The position numbers and the translations under genes are program-made. Of a DNA stretch of 64,000 nucleotides, positions 1 to 8,319 are shown one piece after another (positions within the stretch are counted from its first letter, which is position 1; each line of letters starts with the position of its first letter). The stretch comes from Candidatus Nitrosopumilus sp. (GTDB lineage Archaea; Thermoproteota; Nitrososphaeria; Nitrososphaerales; Nitrosopumilaceae): contig REGJ01000001.1 of NCBI GenBank assembly GCA_003702525.1, positions 1 to 64,000 on the forward strand, in the 5' to 3' direction. The notes under the pieces are model-generated. The model saw only the letters and a list, made by a program, of their open reading frames with translations, made no database searches and was not told where the DNA came from.

Positions 1-386
1 TCTTTGAATCCTTTATCTGTAGAATAAAGTTCAACTTTTGGTCCAAACATTCCTTGTTTTTGAACAACTTTGATGAGATCTTTCTTTTCTAATTGTTGTA
101 AAATTGAATCTAGATCTTTAGATTCCATTTTCAAACTTCTTTGAATTTTTTCAAATGTATTTGCACCTTGATGCATCACACCAAGTACCTGCATGTCTTT
201 AGTTTGTGGTTTTAGTGATTCTTGTTTGGTATTCCATTCTGTATTTCGTGTTTCTTGGAATGGTTCTTGTCTGGAATACCCATCGCTTCTTTGTCTTCTT
301 TTTGCAAGTATTCTTGGAATGATTCTTGCTAATGGGATGGCTAGAAAAATTATGATGTAAATCCAAGAAAAGTTAGGCTCTACCAT
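1..386 (-). CDS. Membrane-anchored winged-helix protein (partial)
   Basis: The gene runs off the left edge, so only the first 128 codons are visible. It starts at ATG 386-384. Residues about 7-23 form a hydrophobic helix followed by an Arg/Lys stretch (about 24-36), suggesting a membrane anchor with a cytoplasmic C-terminal part. Residues about 65-128 look like a winged helix: a helical segment, then DLDSILQQLEKKDLIKVVQ, which resembles the recognition helix and wing of MarR/PadR-like domains. A membrane-tethered transcription regulator is the inference; the specific family is not recognised. Confidence 0.7.
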   Translation of the reverse strand, partial: MVEPNFSWIYIIIFLAIPLARIIPRILAKRRQRSDGYSRQEPFQETRNTEWNTKQESLKPQTKDMQVLGVMHQGANTFEKIQRSLKMESKDLDSILQQLEKKDLIKVVQKQGMFGPKVELYSTDKGFK

Positions 387-494
387 AAACTAACTTGGTA
401 TTATTGAGATAAATTTGTTCATTTTATGCATGTCTGATGCCTAAATCTCTGAATTTCCAGATGGTATAATAGTAGTAAATCCATAATGCAATAG

Positions 495-1358
495 ATGTCA
501 AAATACCAGTCTCCTAGCATGAATGTGAATATGAGTGCCGCAAAAGGAGTTGCAGTGGCAATTGTAATTTTAATTATAATTGGAGTAGTAGCAACTGCTT
601 CAGTAAAAATAGTAGATTCTGGTCACAGAGGTGTATTACTCCACTGGAATGCAGTTGATCTATCACAACCTCCCCTTGAAGAAGGTCTGCATTTTGTAGT
701 TCCATTCCAAGATGAAGTAGTTAACATTGAAGTTCGTACTCTGAAATATGCAAATGATGCCAGAAGTGCATCTAAAGACTTGCAGACAGTAGAGACAACT
801 GTAACTGTAAACTATCATCCAGACAAAGAAGCAGTCCATAGACTGTACAAGAATCTGGGATTAGACTATGAAAATAGGGTAATTCAGCCTGCAATTGAAG
901 AGACAGTAAAACAAGTAACTGCAAATTACAACGCTGAAGAACTAATTACAAAAAGACCTCTAGTCAAAGCTGACATTGAATCATCAATTAGAGATAGATT
1001 AAACCAATTTGATGTAGTAACTGAAGTAATTTCAATTACTGACTTTGAATTTTCACCATTATTTGCTCAAGCAATTGAATCCAAAGTAGAAGCAGAACAA
1101 AAAGCACTCAAAGCAGAAAATGACTTGAGAAGAATTGAAGTTGAAGCTTTACAACGTGAAGCAAATGCAATTGGTCTTGCCAATGCCAACATTGCAGAAG
1201 CAAAAGGTGAAGCTGAAGCAATTGCAATTATCAACAAAGCCCTTGCAGAGAATCCAAACTACCTAGAATGGTTAAAGACTCAAGCATGGGATGGAAAACT
1301 ACCTCTAGTAGTCGGTGAAGGCGGAACTCCGTTTATACAGATTCCAGTTAGTCCTTAG
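495..1358 (+). CDS. SPFH/prohibitin family membrane protein
   Basis: This 287-residue protein has one N-terminal transmembrane helix (about residues 18-37), a band-7/SPFH domain (about 38-205) and an Ala/Glu-rich coiled coil (about 205-250). The order TM-SPFH-coiled coil and the segment VDSGHRGVLL match prohibitin/HflC-type proteins, which form ring-like membrane scaffolds and often modulate membrane proteases. Length is normal for prohibitins. Its 3' end overlaps the convergent next gene by 11 bases. No protease gene is next to it, so a specific partner cannot be named. Confidence 0.85.
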   Translation: MSKYQSPSMNVNMSAAKGVAVAIVILIIIGVVATASVKIVDSGHRGVLLHWNAVDLSQPPLEEGLHFVVPFQDEVVNIEVRTLKYANDARSASKDLQTVETTVTVNYHPDKEAVHRLYKNLGLDYENRVIQPAIEETVKQVTANYNAEELITKRPLVKADIESSIRDRLNQFDVVTEVISITDFEFSPLFAQAIESKVEAEQKALKAENDLRRIEVEALQREANAIGLANANIAEAKGEAEAIAIINKALAENPNYLEWLKTQAWDGKLPLVVGEGGTPFIQIPVSP

Positions 1359-1653
1359 GACTTTCGTGTTTAGAATCTCTAATTGCATCATACATTGTTA
1401 GAAATTCATCTGGACCATTCTGTCTGTAGCTTTTCTCAAGATTTTGAATCTCTTTGTGGGATATGTTTTCTCCCTTACTATGATAATATTCTTTGATTAT
1501 TTGAAAAGGAGTCTTTTTGATATTGTATTTTTGTAATGCGTTGTTTACTGCCCTTTTACACATCAAATCATAGATAAAATACTTGTAGACAAGGTATCCT
1601 GATAACCCTACAATTGCTACAATTACAATTGGAATGACGAGTGGTGATGCCAT
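1348..1653 (-). CDS. Small single-pass membrane protein, unknown
   Basis: This 101-residue protein has a strongly hydrophobic N-terminus (about residues 4-26) and a soluble, charged C-terminal part predicted to be helical. I do not recognise the family. Its last 11 bases overlap the end of the prohibitin-like gene on the other strand. Confidence 0.6.
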   Translation of the reverse strand: MASPLVIPIVIVAIVGLSGYLVYKYFIYDLMCKRAVNNALQKYNIKKTPFQIIKEYYHSKGENISHKEIQNLEKSYRQNGPDEFLTMYDAIRDSKHESPKD

Positions 1654-1693
1654 GTATTAGCTTGGTTTTTTTGATATTTATTCCCTTTTTGTG

Positions 1694-2281
1694 TTACACG
1701 CGTAAAATTTTGAACTTGTTTGCACCATTTACATTGCTAAACTGTGCTATTTCAAATATTATTTTTGAAAAAGAAGGATTTTCTTTTGATAGAACAAATG
1801 TTTTCTTATCCATCTCTAAATTTTCCGATAAAACAACCCAGATGTTCTCTTTAACTGGTTGAATTTTTTCTAATTGAGAAATTTTTTGCTCTATGATTTG
1901 TTTATCTGATGACTTTGGAATGCAAATGATCAAACTCATCTTAGCATCTTTTTCTAATGTTTTGATGTCTGGAACTACAATATCTAACTCCATTCCACCA
2001 TACTCTATTTTTCTTTGACTATTCAATAGAGCATTAGTTAGCAAATAATGCAATATTCCAGTTGCAAGTACACCCACTGCTACATCCTTTTCATCAAGAT
2101 TGATGATTTTATCATAACAATTCTGAATTATATCCTCAATAACAACATCAAATTTTTTCTCTGAAATTAATTGTGGTATTATTTGTGAATTTTTGATGTA
2201 ATCAAACAGATAATCCTTGATTGGATTTGCTTCTTCATCCATGAATCGTATCGTCTTGTATGCCTTATATGAACAATCCAT
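1694..2281 (-). CDS. Conserved hypothetical protein
   Basis: The ORF is open up to 2362, but that longer version would overlap the divergent gene starting at 2320, so I place the start at the ATG at 2281 (MDCSYKAYKTI), giving 195 residues. It looks like a soluble alpha/beta protein: helical acidic N-terminal half, then segments such as MELDIVVPDIKTL and MSLIICIPKS that read as beta strands. This pattern is loosely nuclease- or Rossmann-like, but I see no diagnostic catalytic motif. Confidence 0.6.
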   Translation of the reverse strand: MDCSYKAYKTIRFMDEEANPIKDYLFDYIKNSQIIPQLISEKKFDVVIEDIIQNCYDKIINLDEKDVAVGVLATGILHYLLTNALLNSQRKIEYGGMELDIVVPDIKTLEKDAKMSLIICIPKSSDKQIIEQKISQLEKIQPVKENIWVVLSENLEMDKKTFVLSKENPSFSKIIFEIAQFSNVNGANKFKILRV

Positions 2282-2319
2282 ATTCAAGACTCTTAAATTC
2301 CATAACATGAACAAAAAAC

Positions 2320-2622
2320 ATGGGCAAATCCTTGATGGATTATAACATTGAACAGTCTTCATCTACTGATATCAAAAATATCAAATGGACAAAAAAGAAT
2401 ACAGCAGATCCCAATAAACCAAAAAAGAAAAAGAAAAAACAAATTTCTCCAACAAATATCATTTTAACAAAACCTGCAAAAACTCAGTCGGATACTGAAA
2501 AAGTATTCAAAATTGAAGAAAACACTAACAAATCAAAAAAGAAAAAGACTGCAAGTAAAGCTCAAAACTCTTCATTAGATAACTGCAAAATAGAACAAGG
2601 ATACAAACGTAGAGCTAGATAA
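2320..2622 (+). CDS. Lysine-rich basic small protein
   Basis: This 100-residue protein is dominated by lysine runs (about residues 34-40 and 74-78) and is probably disordered, so a nucleic-acid-associated role is possible. The start is either ATG 2320 or ATG 2335. It is divergent from the gene ending at 1694 and abuts the HMG-CoA synthase gene tail to tail with no gap. Family not recognised. Confidence 0.5.
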   Translation: MGKSLMDYNIEQSSSTDIKNIKWTKKNTADPNKPKKKKKKQISPTNIILTKPAKTQSDTEKVFKIEENTNKSKKKKTASKAQNSSLDNCKIEQGYKRRAR

Positions 2623-4017
2623 CTATTCGTTGTAGATGTAACGTCTCTCTCCGCGAGATTCAGTTTCAGTCTTTACATGAACTAAACTAAACTCTTTTTT
2701 GGATTTTAACATTGGTTCTTCTGGGGATAGTTTGTTCTCGTGTAACTCTTCGTATTCATCCCATGTTAGTCTTCTTCTCTCACCAATCTCAGCTTCCAAG
2801 TTCATGTTCTTTACAATCTCTTCAAACTCTGGCTGAACTACACCGCTAAACACCATTGCACTACTACCACTACCATAGGAACCAAATCCGATTCTTTTAC
2901 CTTCTAACTCAATTCCTTTTTGATACTCAAATTCTAAACTACTTCTAAATCCTAGATACAATGATGCAGTGTACAAATTACCAATCATACTAGATGCAAT
3001 TAGAGAACTAGCAAGTTTTGATTCATACACTTCCTGATACTCTGGTGTTTTTGTAAACAACTTAGTAAACTCGTGATCTTTTGTCATAAACTCTTCGTCA
3101 CCTAGAACAGACTCTATTGTTCCACGAGGATCTTTTGGAATTGGCTCCTCCATTCCAATTTCTTGTAGAACTTTCTTCCATCTAGGTAGTTGACGCCATT
3201 CATGTCTTACCAAGTATGCTAATGCTTTCTTTCCCATGTTGCTGTAAGGCAAGTGCATGTTGATGTAATCCATATGGTCCAAGATTGTTTCGCCTGGTTC
3301 GATGTTGATTAATCCTGTTGAGATTACTTTTTTCTTGTATGATTCAAGTGCTTTTCTTACTTGAATCATGTATAGCATGTTAGAATACTGTCCGTGAACA
3401 ATTGGAGTCTCTTTTCCAAATGGTCTATAGAAATCATATTCATCTTTAATTGAAGTTGATGTGACTTTGGGGTCAAATGCCAATAGTCTTGGGTTGTCAT
3501 TGAGAAGCATTACAACTGCTCCTGCTCCTTGGGTCATTTCTCCACTAGAACCCATGTCATACTTTGCAATGTCAGATACTACTACAAGGGCATGTTTTCC
3601 TTCTGCTTCTCCTGCTCTAATCCAGTTTGTATTGTCATATAGGGCATAAGAACCACTTACACAAGCAAATTTGGTCTCAACACCTCCACAGTGCTCAAAT
3701 GCACCTTGACCATACACTTGCTCTAACATTCCAATAACAAAAGAGTTCATTGCCTTTGATTCATCAAATGATGATTCAGTGGAAACGTATAATCTGCCAA
3801 TATCATCCGGTGATAGTTTATTTTTTTGCATAATCTTCAAACAAGCATTTGCAGCTAGTATTGCTGGGTCTTGATTGGCATCCACTATTGCCATTTGAGA
3901 AACTCCTAGGCCTTTTTGTAATTTTACCGGGTCTAATCCCCTGGCTTCAGCAAAATCTGCTGCATCAATGTATAATCTGGGGATGTAAATCGAAATGTCA
4001 TCAATTCCAGCTGCCAT
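2623..4017 (-). CDS. Hydroxymethylglutaryl-CoA synthase
   Basis: The enzyme condenses acetyl-CoA with acetoacetyl-CoA to HMG-CoA, the entry to the mevalonate route for archaeal isoprenoid lipids. The catalytic triad of the family is visible: Glu81 in STESSFDES, the acyl-accepting Cys119 in ETKFACVSGSYAL, and His255 in NMHLPYSNMGKKAL. At 464 residues it is longer than the roughly 350-residue archaeal type and closer to eukaryote-like HMGCS. A thiolase with a DUF35 partner, candidate supplier of acetoacetyl-CoA, lies 11 kb away rather than adjacent. Confidence 0.92.
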   Translation of the reverse strand: MAAGIDDISIYIPRLYIDAADFAEARGLDPVKLQKGLGVSQMAIVDANQDPAILAANACLKIMQKNKLSPDDIGRLYVSTESSFDESKAMNSFVIGMLEQVYGQGAFEHCGGVETKFACVSGSYALYDNTNWIRAGEAEGKHALVVVSDIAKYDMGSSGEMTQGAGAVVMLLNDNPRLLAFDPKVTSTSIKDEYDFYRPFGKETPIVHGQYSNMLYMIQVRKALESYKKKVISTGLINIEPGETILDHMDYINMHLPYSNMGKKALAYLVRHEWRQLPRWKKVLQEIGMEEPIPKDPRGTIESVLGDEEFMTKDHEFTKLFTKTPEYQEVYESKLASSLIASSMIGNLYTASLYLGFRSSLEFEYQKGIELEGKRIGFGSYGSGSSAMVFSGVVQPEFEEIVKNMNLEAEIGERRRLTWDEYEELHENKLSPEEPMLKSKKEFSLVHVKTETESRGERRYIYNE

Positions 4018-4121
4018 AAGCTTGCCTCCGGGAATTCACTAATAAGGTTAGCGGGTAAATTCTAGATAACTAGGAAGGAAATTTTGGCAATTTTTTTGAC
4101 AAACTATGCCTACTCTGATCG

Positions 4122-4832
4122 CTAACTCTGTTTTTCGAGCTCGGTCTCAAAAGTTCTCTCAAATGTCTCATATGGTTGTGCCCCAAACAACCTTGTCACT
4201 TTGCCATCAGGACCAATTACAAAAAATGCTGGAGTTCCAGTAAGTTCTAGTGCTCTTGCATCATCATTACTTGCAACTATAACTTGAGAATGGTTTCCAT
4301 CAATCATGCATTGAGACCATACCTCAACATCTAATCCAATCTCTTGTGCCATTCTCAATAGATTTTCTGAAGATGCCCATCCGTTATTCTCTCCAGTCCA
4401 GTTGTTGTACAAAATATCATGGTACTCCCAAAACATTCCTTGATCATTTGCACAATGTGCACCATGCGATGCATTAACTGAATCTGGACCAATAATGTTG
4501 TAATCTTTGAATATCATTCGAACTTTACCTGTCTCTACATAATTTGTCAAAATATCCCCTTCAGTGGAATGGAAAAAGACATTACAAAAATGACATTGAT
4601 AGTCTCCAAACTCTACTAGTGTGACTGGCGCATTAGAATCCCCTAGTATTGGTGAACCGTTACTCAAAAACGTCTCCATCGTTATTTTGGCAGGCCCTTG
4701 AGGTTCAACTGTGGGAGTTGGCTGCATTACTAGTTCAGACTGACTATTCATTCCATCAAAACTCAAAAACACCACCACCAAGACAACTGCAGAAATTCCT
4801 GCACCTATTGCTAGTGATGGACCATGTATCAA
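4122..4832 (-). CDS. DsbA-like thiol:disulfide oxidoreductase, membrane-anchored
   Basis: The N-terminal hydrophobic segment (about residues 8-26) anchors or exports the protein. A thioredoxin-fold domain follows, with the active site Cys80-His-Phe-Cys83 after EFGDYQ and a cis-Pro loop in LTGTPAFFV. This is the DsbA/thioredoxin_4 type, acting on disulfides outside the membrane. The only start available in the open frame is TTG at 4832; the nearby ATG at about 4859 is out of frame and stops after two codons. A paralogue with active site CTFC lies at 50590-51237. Confidence 0.85.
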   Translation of the reverse strand: MIHGPSLAIGAGISAVVLVVVFLSFDGMNSQSELVMQPTPTVEPQGPAKITMETFLSNGSPILGDSNAPVTLVEFGDYQCHFCNVFFHSTEGDILTNYVETGKVRMIFKDYNIIGPDSVNASHGAHCANDQGMFWEYHDILYNNWTGENNGWASSENLLRMAQEIGLDVEVWSQCMIDGNHSQVIVASNDDARALELTGTPAFFVIGPDGKVTRLFGAQPYETFERTFETELEKQS

Positions 4833-4870
4833 TAGTTTTTGAGAATTTTTTAGCTCATTTAGTCTTTATG

Positions 4871-5584
4871 TTATGGTGAACTGTCATTATCTGGAATTGC
4901 ACCCAAAGTAAAGACTTGTAAAATCTTTGAGGATTTTGAATCATCATCTTCAGCATTAATGGTTATAGTTAGAGTCTCTTGAGGATATCTTTCAGGAATA
5001 TAAAATTCTGTTTCAAATAATCCTTTCTCATTTGTTACCCCTGTTGCAGAATAGAACTCTTCATTGTTTTCATCCAATACAACAACCTTGATGTCAACAT
5101 TGTTCAAAAACCCATAATTCAAATTAAAATCCTTTAATCTGTTTTGTTCTGGATCATATGTCTTAATTTCAATTGATGCGTACTGTTTTGAATAAACTCT
5201 TTGAGTGTATTGAACAAGAATCTGCATGTCGTCTTCTTTTTCTTCTGCATTTTCCTCAGTAAAATTTTCAACAAAAGATAATTTTAGAAACTTTCCTCCT
5301 ACATAGATTATTCCATGTGTTTTGACTTTTTCATCTACAATCTTTGAATATGTAATGTATGGGAATCCTTCAATTGTTTGTCCCGAAATCCTGACTATTT
5401 TACCATTGGAAAATTCCCTTGTATTCATCTCATTGTTTATTTGAAATTGATTTTCATCTGATTGGATGATTCCAGTATCCAAGAATGTGATGTTACTAAG
5501 AAGATCAATCTCTCCAAATGCAGGTGTCCCTAAAAATAATCCTAAACTAAGGAAAAATATTCCATATATTGAAAGCGATTTCAT
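4871..5584 (-). CDS. Secreted protein with beta-sandwich-like domain
   Basis: This 237-residue protein starts with a clear signal peptide (about residues 1-24, ending in TPAFG). The C-terminal half has the segment FYSATGVTNEKGLFETEFYIP, split here by context, that resembles the Ig-like/macroglobulin MG2-type folds of surface proteins. It ends 38 bases before the DsbA-like gene on the same strand, so its disulfide partner could be that protein, although few cysteines are present. Exact family unknown. Confidence 0.65.
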   Translation of the reverse strand: MKSLSIYGIFFLSLGLFLGTPAFGEIDLLSNITFLDTGIIQSDENQFQINNEMNTREFSNGKIVRISGQTIEGFPYITYSKIVDEKVKTHGIIYVGGKFLKLSFVENFTEENAEEKEDDMQILVQYTQRVYSKQYASIEIKTYDPEQNRLKDFNLNYGFLNNVDIKVVVLDENNEEFYSATGVTNEKGLFETEFYIPERYPQETLTITINAEDDDSKSSKILQVFTLGAIPDNDSSP

Positions 5585-5655
5585 AAGTTAACTTTGCTAA
5601 ATTAGATTAAAAGAATTTTTATAAAATTATCCCGTTCAGGCTTGTTTGATTATTT

Positions 5656-6810
5656 TCAATTACCTTTTCCATTACCTTTTCCTGCACTTTTTCCTTTACT
5701 GTCATTTGCATTATCATTTCTCTTATCAGAATTTCCTGAGCCTTGGTTGGCTTTGCTAGATTTATTGTTTGATTTGTTTTCTCTAGATTCTTTTCTTTGG
5801 TTCTCTTTTTCCTTTTCTAATTGCTCTTCATCTTCTTCAGTTACTTCAATTACTTTATCTAATGAGGAAATTACCTCTTCATCAAAAATTGACTCAATTG
5901 TCTGTACTTCAAATTCCTCGTACACTTGTTGAACTTCATTTAGTGAGCCAATTAACTCATCTTCGATTGCTTTGTTTAAAATTCCCCCAAAACCAATTTC
6001 GAATTCATTGAACTGAATTGGGATCTGTGTAGTTACTTGAGGTCCTCTAGATAATTCAAATATCTCATTTTCTGTTTGTTTTAATTTTCTTTCTTGAATT
6101 GTTTGGATTTTGTCTTTTACAGCATAAAGCTTCTCCTTGATTTTTTCATCATTTACTTGTGGAATAATTCTATCAATTGCAGGAATTGCCAATTCTAATT
6201 GTTTGGATGAAATTATCTCCTTGATTGCCACTTTGTGATGAATCTTTTCAACAATTCCACCGTTTGCATCCATTGCTAATTTTGTACCAATTTCATTAAC
6301 GAGTTTTTGGTATTTTTCTTTAGCCTCAGTCTTTTTGACTTCAGTAATCATTCTGTCGATTTTCTCTTTTTCTATGTTCTCTTTTACTTCCTGACTCTCA
6401 AATGTTAATTTGCTCTTGATGATTTTTGAAACAAGTTTTTTCTCAGATGCAGATAATCCATTCTCTTTTGAGTATTGTTTTACATCTTTCTCAATATCCT
6501 CAAATGCCTTTTGATAACTATCCTTAAGATATGAGTAAATTTTGTTTAAACGCTCATCATTGCCATTATTCATTTCATTAATTTCTAACATGTCACTCTT
6601 GATTTGTTTCATCTGAAATGCTGATTTTGCTAAATTGAATTTATCAAGATCCCCCTCGTTATTTTGCAATTTTATTAGTTTTTCATTAACTTCCATCATT
6701 TTGAATAGCATTTTACCATCTTCAGCATGTGCCTCTTGTTCATACATTCCTGTAAATGCCATAATGGAACCAATTATTGCCAATATTGTAATTGATTGAT
6801 GTGATTTCAT
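5656..6810 (-). CDS. Secreted helical coiled-coil protein with low-complexity tail
   Basis: A signal peptide (about residues 1-29, ending HAEDGK) is followed by some 300 residues of Lys/Glu-rich helix, then a tail from about residue 335 rich in Glu, then Asn, Ser, Lys and Gly, ending GKGNGKGN. It reads as an extracellular rod-like protein with a flexible basic tail. Family not recognised. The preceding secreted protein gene (4871-5584) lies about 70 bases downstream on the same strand. Confidence 0.65.
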   Translation of the reverse strand: MKSHQSITILAIIGSIMAFTGMYEQEAHAEDGKMLFKMMEVNEKLIKLQNNEGDLDKFNLAKSAFQMKQIKSDMLEINEMNNGNDERLNKIYSYLKDSYQKAFEDIEKDVKQYSKENGLSASEKKLVSKIIKSKLTFESQEVKENIEKEKIDRMITEVKKTEAKEKYQKLVNEIGTKLAMDANGGIVEKIHHKVAIKEIISSKQLELAIPAIDRIIPQVNDEKIKEKLYAVKDKIQTIQERKLKQTENEIFELSRGPQVTTQIPIQFNEFEIGFGGILNKAIEDELIGSLNEVQQVYEEFEVQTIESIFDEEVISSLDKVIEVTEEDEEQLEKEKENQRKESRENKSNNKSSKANQGSGNSDKRNDNANDSKGKSAGKGNGKGN

Positions 6811-6999
6811 TTTACAATACTATTACGGCATTGTAACCCATATTCAGAATGGAATTATTCATCATGAGAGTACTTCCTTAAAGGATCATTTTTGAGAAAA
6901 ACCATGATTTTCTGGCACAAAAATTGGACCAAATTTTTATCCATTTTGGATCATAGTTTTTTTCAAAAACTTCCAAAAAGGAATATTCTAATTTTCTAC

Positions 7000-7152
7000 T
7001 TAGTTTAAGCTTATTTTTTCATTTACCCTTTCTGAATTTGTAATTTCTCTATTATTCTCAATTACTTTGAACAAGTATTGATTTCTTCCCCAAACACCTG
7101 CCGAATCTTTTATGGCTTTAGTTAATTTTTCAATTACAGAAATTTTATCCAA
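7000..7152 (-). CDS. Small ORF, possibly remnant of a frameshifted gene
   Basis: A 50-residue reading frame starts at TTG 7152 and includes the protein-like segments SVIEKLTKAIKDSAG and WGRNQYLFKVI. An ATG-started frame from 7217 runs in a different phase into the same region and stops, so the locus could be a longer small gene broken by a frameshift near 7150-7160. No convincing ribosome binding site is visible for the TTG start. Function unknown. Confidence 0.35.
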   Translation of the reverse strand: MDKISVIEKLTKAIKDSAGVWGRNQYLFKVIENNREITNSERVNEKISLN

Positions 7153-7164
7153 TTTTTGATACTG

Positions 7165-7204
7165 TTAATGATGATTTTGTTGTTATGTGTTGATTCATCA
7201 TTAA
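7165..7204. promoter_or_regulatory. Perfect 10-bp inverted repeat upstream of GAPDH
   Basis: TTAATGATGA (7165-7174) and its exact reverse complement (7195-7204) are separated by 20 bases. The element lies about 60 bases before the GAPDH start. The half-site centres are 30 bases apart, about three helical turns, which suits binding of a dimeric regulator, or an RNA stem if transcribed. Regulator unknown. Confidence 0.4.
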
Positions 7205-7266
7205 ATTCCTCTCTCATGTCTATTTTTTGAACTAATCTAAATAAATGGGGCAGGATTAGAAATTTT

Positions 7267-8319
7267 ATGAAAAAAATCTTTGTTAATGGTTATGGTTCTA
7301 TTGGTAGTAGAATCACTGCTTTTCTCAAAGATGATCCTGAAATTACAGTTGTAGGCATAGGGAAATACTCTCCAGATGATGATGTTAATGTAGCAATTTC
7401 TAGAGGACTGAATGTCTATGTGCCTGAAAAAAAGCTAGACGAATTCAAAAATTTCAAAATTTCGGGCTCTATTGAATCTGCTTTAGATCAATCTGATTTA
7501 GTCATTGATGCAGCTCCAGGTGGACATGGCTACAAAAACAAGAAAAATTTGTATGAACCACGCAACCTTCCTGCAATTTACCAGGGCGGAGAATCCACGA
7601 TTGGAGATGAAGCAGTTTCAGATTTGTTGTTTAACTCTAGGGCAAATTATAATCTTGCAATTGGAAAGCCTCATGTTATGCAAGGTAGCTGTAATGTAAC
7701 TGGAATGGGAAGAATTCTAGAACCATTAAGAGACAAGTTTGGAGATGATTTGATTCGATTTGATGTTACACTAGTTAGAAGATGGGCAGATATTGAACAA
7801 ACAGACAAAAAATTATCAGACACTATAGAAATGACTGAGAAACCACATCATGGTGATGATGTAAAATTGTACTTTGGAAAAGATGCGCCACTATACGTTA
7901 GAGCAATCAAAGTACCAACAAGACAGATGCACTTACACATTATGGATATTAGATTCAAAGAAACTGCGCCAAAACCTTCAGAGATTCATGAATTGTTTAC
8001 ACATGAATTTGGTGTTGCAACACTATGGACTGCAAAGGGAACAAAAGATGTTAGAGACTATGCTCAGAATATGGGGTTCAATTTCACAGATACCAATATG
8101 ATTCACATTCATGCAAACATGACCACATCCATTGGAGATACTGTCCAAATGATGTATTCCGATGATCAAACAGGTATTGTTATTCCTGAAAACCATATGT
8201 TGATGCAAGCAATGTTGTTTGAAAAATCATACACAGAGGCATTTGCCCATACTGAATCAATTTTCCATATGACTGAAAAGAAGCAAAAGTTACAAGAACA
8301 TTTTGCAAAGACTGACTAG
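7267..8319 (+). CDS. gap: Glyceraldehyde-3-phosphate dehydrogenase, archaeal type II
   Basis: This is the archaeal NAD(P)-dependent type II enzyme interconverting glyceraldehyde 3-phosphate and 1,3-bisphosphoglycerate. The Rossmann motif is at residues 8-13 (GYGSIG). The catalytic Cys142 lies in the family signature GSCNVTG. The 350-residue length is normal. In autotrophic thaumarchaea it would serve gluconeogenesis. The stop overlaps the convergent CorC-like gene by 4 bases. A palindrome at 7165-7204 lies in its upstream region. Confidence 0.93.
   Translation: MKKIFVNGYGSIGSRITAFLKDDPEITVVGIGKYSPDDDVNVAISRGLNVYVPEKKLDEFKNFKISGSIESALDQSDLVIDAAPGGHGYKNKKNLYEPRNLPAIYQGGESTIGDEAVSDLLFNSRANYNLAIGKPHVMQGSCNVTGMGRILEPLRDKFGDDLIRFDVTLVRRWADIEQTDKKLSDTIEMTEKPHHGDDVKLYFGKDAPLYVRAIKVPTRQMHLHIMDIRFKETAPKPSEIHELFTHEFGVATLWTAKGTKDVRDYAQNMGFNFTDTNMIHIHANMTTSIGDTVQMMYSDDQTGIVIPENHMLMQAMLFEKSYTEAFAHTESIFHMTEKKQKLQEHFAKTD

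Noticed and set aside
2282..2362. Longer N-terminus for the gene ending at 1694
   Set aside because: It would overlap the divergent lysine-rich gene and its promoter; ATG 2281 gives a normal start.
5642..5932. Plus-strand Phe/Leu/Ser-rich ORF
   Set aside because: Antisense shadow of the Asn/Ser/Lys/Glu-rich secreted protein.
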